From JACQXM01 sp964569425 (GTDB lineage Bacteria; Planctomycetota; Phycisphaerae; UBA1845), in assembly GCA_964569425.1 (NCBI GenBank), contig CAZMVD010000061.1:1-23019 (forward strand): DNA of 23,019 nucleotides. Reading direction: 5' to 3'. Position numbers and translations under genes: made by a program. Below are positions 15,916 through 23,019 of this stretch, one piece after another. Numbering within the stretch: the first letter of the stretch is position 1; the number at the start of each line of letters is the position of its first letter. The notes below the pieces were generated by a model. That model was not told the DNA's origin. It did no database searches and saw only the letters and a list, made by a program, of their open reading frames with translations.

Positions 15916-18900
15916 ATGCCTGATCCGTCGGATCGCAAGGCGCATCCCCACCCGCTTCGCCGCCCGCCGACGAACGGACGCCTTCGGTCGGAGGGGCCGA
16001 TCGTCGCACCCGCGCCTGCCGGGCCGGGCTACGCGGAACTGGCGGTGACCAGCAATTTCACCTTTCTGCGCGGCGCCAGCCACCCGGATGAGCTGGTGCG
16101 GCAGGCGGCGTCACTGGGCCATGCGGCCGTCGCCATCACGGACTGGAACTCCCTGGCCGGGGTCGTTCGCGCGCACGTAGCGGCGAAGGAAGCGGGGATT
16201 GCGCTGGTGGTGGGCTGCCGGCTGGTGTTCCAGGATGCCGAGGGTCTTTCGCTGCTGGTGTATCCCACGGACCGCGGCGCGTACGCGCGGTTGTGCCGTC
16301 TGTTGACGCTGGGCAAGCGCCGTGCGCCCAAGGGCGAATGCCACCTGACGCTGGGCGATCTGCCGGACCATCAGCAGGGGTTGCTCGGCGTGGTGCTCCT
16401 TTCGCCTGCCGCGGCGGCGTGCGCGGAAGGCGACACTTTGGCGCAACTGCGCGAGACCTTCGATAACGATCGGCTGTCACTGGCGGTCGATCGTCTGTAC
16501 GGTCCCGACGACGCCGCCCGCCTGGCGCAGCTCGACCGCCTGGCCGAGCAGTGGTGCGTGCCCCTCGTCGCGGTCAACGACGTGCATTACCACGTTCCGC
16601 AGCGCCGCGTGTTGCAGGATGTGCTCACCTGCATTCGTCACGGCTGCTCGCTGGCGGAGGCGGGCTTTCGCCTGTTTCCGCACGGCGAACGCTGCCTCAA
16701 GCCGCCGGGGGAGATGGCCCGCCTGTTCGCCGATCGGCCGGCTGCGCTGGCGCGCACGCTGGACATTGTCCGACGGGCGCAGGGCTTCAGCCTCGACCAA
16801 CTGCGATACGAATATCCCGACGAGACCTGTCCGGCGGGGGTGAGTGCGATGGCGCATCTCCGCCGGCTTACGTGGGAGGGGGCCCGGCGGCACTACATCC
16901 GCGGCGTGCCGGAGAAGGTGTGCCGCCAGCTCACGCATGAGTTCGCGCTGATCGAGGAGCTGAAATACGCGCCGTACTTTCTGACGGTGCACGATCTGGT
17001 CACCTTCGCGCGCTCGCGCGGCATTCTCTGTCAGGGGCGGGGGGCGGCGGCGAACTCGGCGGTGTGCTTCTGCCTCGGCGTCACGGCGGTGGACCCCGAC
17101 CGCATCGACATGCTCTTTGAGCGCTTCGTCAGCCGCGAGCGCGACGAGCCGCCGGACATCGACATCGACTTCGAGCACGAGCGCCGCGAGGAGGTCATTC
17201 AATACATCTACGGCAAGTACGGGCGGGAGCGCGCCGGGCTCACCGCGGAGGTGATTACCTACCGCCGCCGCAGCGCCATCCGCGACGTGGGCAAGGCGCT
17301 GGGCTTTTCGCTCGACGCCGTGGACCGCATCGCCAAGCGCGTCGACTCGTGGGAGAAGAACCCCTTCGCCGATTCGGAAAGCGGCGACGTTCCCGCGCAA
17401 CTGACCGCCCTGGGTTTCGATCCGCAAAACGCCACGGTGCGCCGCTTCGTGGCGCTGGTCCGCGAACTGCTCGGCTTTCCGCGGCATCTGTCGCAGCACG
17501 TGGGCGGCTTTGTCATCACCCGCGGGCCACTCTGCGAGCTGGTGCCCATCGAAAACGCCGCCATGGAAAACCGCACGGTCATCGAGTGGGACAAGGACGA
17601 CATCGAAGCGATGGGCATGCTCAAGGTGGACGTGCTGGGGTTGGGCATGTTGACCGCGATTCGCAAGTGCCTGGAATTGGTGAACGGCGCAGGAATGGCG
17701 AATGGCGAATCAAGAATGGCGAATGCGGAATGCGGAATTGATCAAGGCGTGAGGCAAGCGGCGAGAGGCGGGAGAGAGAATCTAATCGGCAATTGCCAAT
17801 CGCCAATCGGCAATTGGCCATTGCGTTCGTGCCTGACCCTGGCCACCATTCCCGCGGAAGACCCGGCGGTGTACGAGATGATCGAACGCGCCGACACCCT
17901 CGGCGTTTTTCAGATCGAATCGCGCGCCCAGATGACCATGCTCCCGCGTCTCAAGCCGCGCTGCTTCTACGACCTGGTGATCGAGGTGGCCATCGTCCGC
18001 CCGGGGCCGATCGTGGGGGAGATGGTGCATCCTTACCTGCGGCGGCGCAACGGCGAGGAGCGGTTCGACTTTCCCGACGAGACGATCCGCAGCGTGCTGG
18101 GCAAGACGCTGGGCGTGCCGCTGTTTCAGGAGCAGGTGATGGCGCTGGCCATCCGGGCGGCGGGCTTCACGGCGGGCGAGGCGGAGAAGCTGCGGCGGGC
18201 GATCACCGCGTGGACCAGCAAGGATGACATCTCGCGTTTTCCCACGCGGTTTGTCGAGGGCATGGTGCGCAACGGCTACGACCGCGCCTTCGCCGAATGG
18301 TGCTTCCAGCGTTTCAAGGGCTTCAGCCAGTACGGCTTTCCGGAGTCGCACGCGGCCAGCTTCGCCCTGCTGGTGTACGCCTCCTGCTGGCTCAAATGCT
18401 ATTACCCCGCCGCCTATGCCGCGGCGCTGCTCAACAGCCAGCCGATGGGCTTCTACGCCCCGGCGCAGATCGTCCGCGACGTGCGCGACCACGGCGTGGA
18501 GGTCCGCCCCGTCGACGTCAACCACAGCGACTGGGACTGTACGCTGGAGAATTCCGGGGAGGTACTGCGAGACTCTCCGGTTCAAAGCGAAGGCCGCGAA
18601 CACCAAAGGCACGAAGGCACCCTTGACACTTTGCGTCAAGGGCAGGCATCGCCACGAAGCCACGAAGGGAATGGCGAATCAGGAATGGTGAATGCGGAAT
18701 GCGGAATGCGAAATGCCGAACGGGGGACACGTTCCGGCGCGTCTTGTGAGAACGATATCGCGCGTTCGCGCACGGCCCTGCGCCTGGGGCTGCGCATGGT
18801 CAAGGGATTGCGCGAGGACGACGCTCGCGCCATCGTGGCCGCCGTGCAGCGGCACGGATCGTTCGCCGGCCCCTTCGACCTGTGGCGCGCAAGCGGGGTG

Positions 18901-19491
18901 AACGCCGCCGCGTTGCAGCGCCTGGCACGCGCCGATGCGTTCACCTCCATGAACCTCGACCGCCGCGCCGCGCTCTGGGAGGTGCGCCGCCTGCGCGGCT
19001 GCGCCCTGCCGCTGTTCGATTCGCTGCCCTGGCTCACCGCCGCCGCGCCGTTGCCCGCCGCGCCGCCGGCGCTCGAGGTGGGGCAGGACTACGCCACGGT
19101 GGGTCTGTCGCTCAAGGCGCACCCGCTTTCCTTCCTTCGCCGGCGCCTGGCGCGCCGGGGGGTATGGACCGCGGCGGACATCAAGGATGCCCGGGCCGCG
19201 CCGCCGGGCCGCCGAGTGGTCGTCGCGGGCATCGTCCTGTTCCGCCAGCGTCCCGGCACGGCCAAGGGGGTGATGTTCATGACCATCGAAGACGAAACCG
19301 GCCGTGTCGATCTGATCGTCCGCCCGACCATCTACGAGCGTTTCCGCAGCGCCGCCGTCTATGCCGCGGCGGTCCTGGTCCGCGGCCACGTCGAGCGCCA
19401 GGGGCGGGTCGTCCACGTGCTGGCCAGTAAGTTGGAAGACCTGGAAGACATGGATACCGCCCTGCCGAAAATGTCAAGGGATTTTCGTTGA
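15916..19491 (+). CDS. dnaE2: Error-prone DNA polymerase DnaE2
   Basis: This 1191-residue C-family polymerase performs mutagenic translesion synthesis with ImuA and ImuB. In order: PHP domain (ELAVTSNFTFLRGASHPDEL, AITDWNSLAGVVRAHVAAKE), palm with PDIDIDFEHERREEVIQYIY (D416 and D418 match the catalytic pair) and KVDVLGLGML (D572, third Asp), fingers (DTLGVFQIESRAQM, VRPGPIVGEMVHPYLRRR, KGFSQYGFPESHAASFALLV), HhH region, OB fold (about 1095-1180) and the family's terminal SRDFR. GGAG lies 8 nt before the ATG. It is about 110 residues longer than usual because of low-complexity inserts at about 592-636 and 885-955, which hold heptad repeats. The catalytic motifs are intact, so activity is plausible. 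No clear terminator follows. Confidence 0.96.
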   Translation: MPDPSDRKAHPHPLRRPPTNGRLRSEGPIVAPAPAGPGYAELAVTSNFTFLRGASHPDELVRQAASLGHAAVAITDWNSLAGVVRAHVAAKEAGIALVVGCRLVFQDAEGLSLLVYPTDRGAYARLCRLLTLGKRRAPKGECHLTLGDLPDHQQGLLGVVLLSPAAAACAEGDTLAQLRETFDNDRLSLAVDRLYGPDDAARLAQLDRLAEQWCVPLVAVNDVHYHVPQRRVLQDVLTCIRHGCSLAEAGFRLFPHGERCLKPPGEMARLFADRPAALARTLDIVRRAQGFSLDQLRYEYPDETCPAGVSAMAHLRRLTWEGARRHYIRGVPEKVCRQLTHEFALIEELKYAPYFLTVHDLVTFARSRGILCQGRGAAANSAVCFCLGVTAVDPDRIDMLFERFVSRERDEPPDIDIDFEHERREEVIQYIYGKYGRERAGLTAEVITYRRRSAIRDVGKALGFSLDAVDRIAKRVDSWEKNPFADSESGDVPAQLTALGFDPQNATVRRFVALVRELLGFPRHLSQHVGGFVITRGPLCELVPIENAAMENRTVIEWDKDDIEAMGMLKVDVLGLGMLTAIRKCLELVNGAGMANGESRMANAECGIDQGVRQAARGGRENLIGNCQSPIGNWPLRSCLTLATIPAEDPAVYEMIERADTLGVFQIESRAQMTMLPRLKPRCFYDLVIEVAIVRPGPIVGEMVHPYLRRRNGEERFDFPDETIRSVLGKTLGVPLFQEQVMALAIRAAGFTAGEAEKLRRAITAWTSKDDISRFPTRFVEGMVRNGYDRAFAEWCFQRFKGFSQYGFPESHAASFALLVYASCWLKCYYPAAYAAALLNSQPMGFYAPAQIVRDVRDHGVEVRPVDVNHSDWDCTLENSGEVLRDSPVQSEGREHQRHEGTLDTLRQGQASPRSHEGNGESGMVNAECGMRNAERGTRSGASCENDIARSRTALRLGLRMVKGLREDDARAIVAAVQRHGSFAGPFDLWRASGVNAAALQRLARADAFTSMNLDRRAALWEVRRLRGCALPLFDSLPWLTAAAPLPAAPPALEVGQDYATVGLSLKAHPLSFLRRRLARRGVWTAADIKDARAAPPGRRVVVAGIVLFRQRPGTAKGVMFMTIEDETGRVDLIVRPTIYERFRSAAVYAAAVLVRGHVERQGRVVHVLASKLEDLEDMDTALPKMSRDFR
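17693..17741 (+). repeat. Degenerate 7-bp tandem repeat in dnaE2, first insert
   Basis: Seven units read gaatggc, gaatggc, gaatcaa, gaatggc, gaatgcg, gaatgcg, gaattga. They begin about 20 codons after catalytic D572 and are followed by a purine-rich stretch (GGCGAGAGGCGGGAGAGAGA, 17759-17778). The conserved sequence resumes at about 17830 (LTLATIPAEDPAVYEMI). Confidence 0.85.
17789..17823 (+). repeat. Second heptad type in the first dnaE2 insert
   Basis: Five 7-bp units read gcaattg, ccaatcg, ccaatcg, gcaattg, gccattg. The block is partly self-complementary (CAATTG occurs twice; GCCAATC and GGCAATT units oppose each other) and ends where conserved DnaE2 sequence resumes. Confidence 0.6.
18590..18724 (+). 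repeat. Composite low-complexity insert in dnaE2, second insert
   Basis: CACCAAAGGCACGAAGGCA is followed by a perfect hairpin (CCCTTGAC, 7-nt loop, GTCAAGGG; 18620-18642), then GCCACGAAGCCACGAAGG. Seven to eight heptads follow from 18669: gaatggc, gaatcag, gaatggt, gaatgcg, gaatgcg, gaatgcg, aaatgcc, gaacggg. It lies between DWDCTLE and RLGLRMVKGL, which are close together in ordinary DnaE2 proteins, and keeps the frame open. Confidence 0.8.
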
Positions 19492-19981
19492 CTAGTTTAT
19501 CGTGGGAGAATGCCCTAGCCGACCTAAAAGAACGCCCCTACCTCTTCTTCCCATGTTGTCATGCACATTGAATGTCATTTAATTGGCGCTAGCCTTCGCA
19601 ATGGCGCTTGACCAGTCACAGTCTACGGCATAAAAGCAGTCGACCTGTCGGCGAAACGAGGTGTCGGAACTGCTCGCGAGTAGCCACAAATGAATCTGCA
19701 AGAGATCGCCACTATCATACGCAAGTGCCAACAAAGCGGCACGGACAAGGGCGCCGCATTTCCACCGCCGTCTCATTCCGGCCAATCAACCAACTGCGCA
19801 CCCTATGCGAAGCACCGGGAGTGCGCCGCTTCTCTCGCTCGAGCCCCGCCAGGCCATGCGGTCGCAACTTATCGACGTATTCACACAAGAAGAGGATGGA
19901 AGAGGACATCGCGGATCACAGTGATCTGAGGATTCTAAACTAATATTGATCGGGCGCCTTCCAGGGTGAGAGGAGAACACA
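19492..19981. other. Intergenic region between dnaE2 and the S74 protein gene
   Basis: I see no confident gene in these 490 bp. Several short open frames of 60-110 codons exist on both strands (for example plus 19608-19943 and minus 19715-19909), but none has a ribosome binding site or a recognisable product; decayed coding sequence is possible. Near the right end, GATCAC-A-GTGATC (19914-19926) is a perfect palindrome and TAATAT (19941-19946) is a possible -10 box without a good -35. GAGAGGAGA just before 19982 is the ribosome binding site of the next gene. Confidence 0.4.
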
Positions 19982-21952
19982 ATGACACGAACGATTATCA
20001 TTTTGGCAGTAGGGACGGTATTGCTTGGGGCGTACACTGAGGGTGCGTTGGCCGCATGCGGTTCATGCGGCAGCTGCACCGGCTGCGGCGTCGGCGGCGG
20101 CGTAGATAACTGCGCCGGCGGCGACTACGCATGGGTCGGCGGTGGGCAGGACAACGCCGCGTGTGGTACACATTCTGTAGTCTCGGGAGGTGATACGAAT
20201 GCGGCCACCGGAGCTGCAGCAACAGTTGGCGGTGGCTCAAGTAACGTGGCAAGCGGTACAAACAGTACAATAGGAGGTGGCGCTGGAAACACGGTGACTG
20301 GGACGTACTCCACAATCGGCGGAGGTGGCAATAACAGCATCAATGAATCGGCAATCGACGGAACAATCTCCGGCGGTGTTAATCACAACATCTACGACGG
20401 CTACTCGACTATTGGTGGAGGGTGCTCTAACGTTGCCGGTACAAATGACTCCAACCCGGCGTCGTCCCCGTACGTTACAATCAGCGGTGGAAGGGACAAC
20501 ACGGCGGCGGGGCGATACTCGGTAGTAGGTGGTGGTTCCGGGAATACCGCATCGGGCCTGGCGTCCGTCGTTGCAGGCGGAGGGGACATTGGCAACGACG
20601 GCGGTGGGACTCCCGTTGGTAACAAGGCAACGGAGGAATACGCAGCAATTCTCGGTGGTGACAACAATCTGGCCTCGGGAAGTTACTCTATCGTCGTTGC
20701 CGGCCAACAAAATGCGGCCAGCGATATTTTTGCGATTGTGGTCGGTGGCCAATCCAATTCCGCAACAGGCGAAGGTGCCTTTGTCGGTGGCGGCGGGAGT
20801 AGCACGGCAAGTGGAGACTTGTCCGGCATTGTGTCGGGGGGTAGCCATACGGCGAGCGGTGTTGCATCATTTATCGGCGGCGGGACGGAGAACATTACAT
20901 ATGACGACTACTGTACAGTGGGTGGAGGGAGCGCAAATCGTGCCGGGCACGCTACCACAGGCGGATTGTGGAACCTACCCTATGCGACGGTGGGCGGCGG
21001 AAAGAATAACTACGCGTTCGCACGCAGTGCGGTTATTGCTGGCGGCGAGGACAACTTGGCCGGGGAGTATGCAACAGTGGCGGGCGGGCGGTCAAATAGT
21101 TCGTCGTCTTCAGGGTTTGTGGGCGGTGGACGCGACAACACTGCGAACGGTTATTCCACGGTCGGCGGAGGATTCGAGAATGCCGCAACGGGGGAGTACG
21201 CAGTGATTGGTGGTGGGAATAGCAATAGTGCTTCCGGACTTCTTGGGACGATTGGCGGCGGGGGCGCTAACACCAATTCCGGGGACTTCGCGACCATTCC
21301 TGGCGGTTTGAGTAATGAGGCTACAGAGGACTACGCTTTTGCTGCTGGACGCAGGGCCAAGGCAAACCATACTGGTGCGTTTGTCTGGGGCGACTCGAAT
21401 GACGCCGACGTCGCATCCTCGGCAAACAACCAGTTTACTGCCCGCACATCGGGTGGGGCTAGATTTTACTCCAACTCCGGACTGACCACTGGTGTCAGCC
21501 TCGCGGCAGGCGGCGGATCGTGGTCTTCGATTAGTGATCGTAATGTTAAGCGGAACGTCGAAGCGGTGGATTCTCGGGACGTGGTCGAGCGCCTTGCCCG
21601 CGTCCCCATCGCCACATGGAACTACGAGTCGCAGGACGAGTCCATTCGCCATATTGGTCCCATGGCTCAGGACTTCTTCGCTGCCTTTTCGGTCGGCGAG
21701 GACGAACGGTATATCAATTCGATCGACGCCGACGGCGTGGCGCTGGCCGCCATCCAGGGTCTGCACGCCATGGTAGTCGAACAGGAAGTTCGCATAGCGG
21801 GGCTTGAATCGCGGCTGGAGGCGTTGGAGCGTACGGTGGTCTCGTCGCACACCGCCAACGCGGGAATGATCAGTGGCTTAGCGGTGCCGGCCGTTGCCTG
21901 TCTTGGGTTGGTTGGCTGGTTGGCCGCTTCGCGTGGCCGTCGACAGGAGTAG
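19982..21952 (+). CDS. Secreted beta-roll repeat protein with Peptidase_S74 chaperone domain and C-terminal membrane helix
   Basis: This 656-residue protein starts with a signal peptide (MTRTIIILAVGTVLLGAYTE, cleavage near ALA) followed by a Cys cluster, C26xxC29xxC32xxC35. Residues of about 45-470 are glycine-rich repeats of roughly 14-25 residues (pattern STVGGGxxNTASGxY), similar in style to trimeric YadA-head or tail-fibre beta-rolls. Residues of about 514-620 form a Peptidase_S74 domain: WSSISDRNVKRNV, PIATWNYES, HIGPMAQDFFAAF, INSIDADGVALAAIQGLHAM, then a coiled coil (EQEVRIAGLESRLEALER). S518 and K523 match the Ser/Lys pair thought to drive self-cleavage. A hydrophobic helix (about 631-648) ending in SRGRRQE follows. 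It is probably a homotrimer. The DNA looks less GC-rich than its neighbours, a possible sign of transfer. The function is unknown. Confidence 0.88.
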   Translation: MTRTIIILAVGTVLLGAYTEGALAACGSCGSCTGCGVGGGVDNCAGGDYAWVGGGQDNAACGTHSVVSGGDTNAATGAAATVGGGSSNVASGTNSTIGGGAGNTVTGTYSTIGGGGNNSINESAIDGTISGGVNHNIYDGYSTIGGGCSNVAGTNDSNPASSPYVTISGGRDNTAAGRYSVVGGGSGNTASGLASVVAGGGDIGNDGGGTPVGNKATEEYAAILGGDNNLASGSYSIVVAGQQNAASDIFAIVVGGQSNSATGEGAFVGGGGSSTASGDLSGIVSGGSHTASGVASFIGGGTENITYDDYCTVGGGSANRAGHATTGGLWNLPYATVGGGKNNYAFARSAVIAGGEDNLAGEYATVAGGRSNSSSSSGFVGGGRDNTANGYSTVGGGFENAATGEYAVIGGGNSNSASGLLGTIGGGGANTNSGDFATIPGGLSNEATEDYAFAAGRRAKANHTGAFVWGDSNDADVASSANNQFTARTSGGARFYSNSGLTTGVSLAAGGGSWSSISDRNVKRNVEAVDSRDVVERLARVPIATWNYESQDESIRHIGPMAQDFFAAFSVGEDERYINSIDADGVALAAIQGLHAMVVEQEVRIAGLESRLEALERTVVSSHTANAGMISGLAVPAVACLGLVGWLAASRGRRQE

Positions 21953-21991
21953 TCTGGACCGAGTGCCAGAAATTGTCTCGCTTGAGGTCTT

Positions 21992-22024
21992 GAAACAGGG
22001 TCGCCCTTGCGGCGATCCTGTTTC
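21992..22024 (+). terminator. Hairpin terminator after the S74 protein gene
   Basis: GAAACAGGGTCGCC pairs with GGCGATCCTGTTTC around a CTTGC loop, giving a 14-bp stem with one G-T pair, 39 nt past the stop codon. The T-rich end of the stem (TGTTTCTTG) serves as a weak tract. Confidence 0.65.
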
Positions 22025-22131
22025 TTGCGCCTCGGGCTTAATTCACCAAGTTCTTCGTCATTCATGCGGATGGGGAGGGGGCTTGGACATGACATTGGCA
22101 TCAGTCCTTGGGCGCAGCGCACAGCAGTGGT

Positions 22132-22160
22132 TTGACGCTCTACGCCCCTTCCGATACCAT
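22132..22160 (+). promoter_or_regulatory. Candidate promoter of icd
   Basis: TTGACG (22132-22137), a 17-nt spacer and TACCAT (22155-22160) fit a sigma-70-type promoter. The leader to the icd start would be about 123 nt. No other gene is supported between 22025 and 22289. Confidence 0.5.
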
Positions 22161-22289
22161 CATCATCAGGTGGGGCAAAGGACGCCAAGTCATCCAACGT
22201 AATGGTTATCAAGGAGTTAACACGCGCTCGGCCGCGATGGATCGCCGTCGGAGTCGTTCCACTGATTCCCGCTGGAGAACTCGATCACG

Positions 22290-23019
<730 letters not shown>

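Noticed and set aside
14029..16083. Long open frame on the minus strand across imuB (684 codons)
   Set aside because: It is the antisense of imuA/imuB in high-GC DNA, rich in Arg, Pro and His with no domain, while the plus strand encodes clear conserved proteins.
17693..18755. Inteins or introns in dnaE2
   Set aside because: The two extra segments are only about 45 and 70 codons, low in complexity and without splice-junction Cys/Ser or HN motifs; the frame is open throughout.

Overview
The window is GC-rich chromosomal DNA that most resembles a planctomycete. This taxonomy is inferred from protein architecture, not from a marker gene. The clues are a membrane Ser/Thr kinase with an N-terminal HxxxCxxC finger and C-terminal TPRs, large secreted proteins with planctomycete-style dockerin-like segments, an imuA-imuB-dnaE2 mutagenesis cassette, and a Peptidase_S74 protein with glycine-rich beta-roll repeats. 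I see no rRNA, tRNA, CRISPR array, insertion sequence or phage module.

Layout. (1) 27-1418, minus strand: a GNAT acetyltransferase and a PhnP-like metallo-beta-lactamase (MBL) fold hydrolase. (2) 1588-3624, plus strand, divergent: a lipoprotein parvulin (PpiC/SurA-like) and a periplasmic MBL-fold hydrolase, likely one operon, ending at a hairpin in the convergent gap near 3730. (3) 3866-13025, minus strand: a secreted 1096-residue protein built from four and a half units of exactly 669 bp, the kinase, and a secreted 882-residue protein in which two homologous domains flank a Cys-rich linker. The two secreted-protein genes each have a TTGACT-N17 promoter, and their leaders share a 10-nt element just before the ribosome binding site, which suggests common control. 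(4) 13464-19491, plus strand: imuA, imuB and dnaE2, tightly packed and partly overlapping. This is the translesion mutasome, in which ImuB is a non-catalytic scaffold and DnaE2 the error-prone polymerase. (5) 19982-21952, plus strand: a secreted beta-roll protein with an S74 autoprocessing chaperone domain followed by a C-terminal membrane helix. (6) From 22290 to the window end: the first 243 codons of NADP isocitrate dehydrogenase.

The most unusual signal is in the mutasome operon. imuA once and dnaE2 twice carry low-complexity insertions built on a degenerate 7-bp tandem repeat (GAATNNN), about seven units each time and always leaving the reading frame open. In dnaE2 they add roughly 110 residues at two places that look like surface loops. 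Other notable items are the shared leader element of the two secreted proteins, the strict 669-bp periodicity, direct repeats just ahead of the kinase start, a possible frameshifted small gene at a run of eight G, and the membrane helix placed after the S74 domain.
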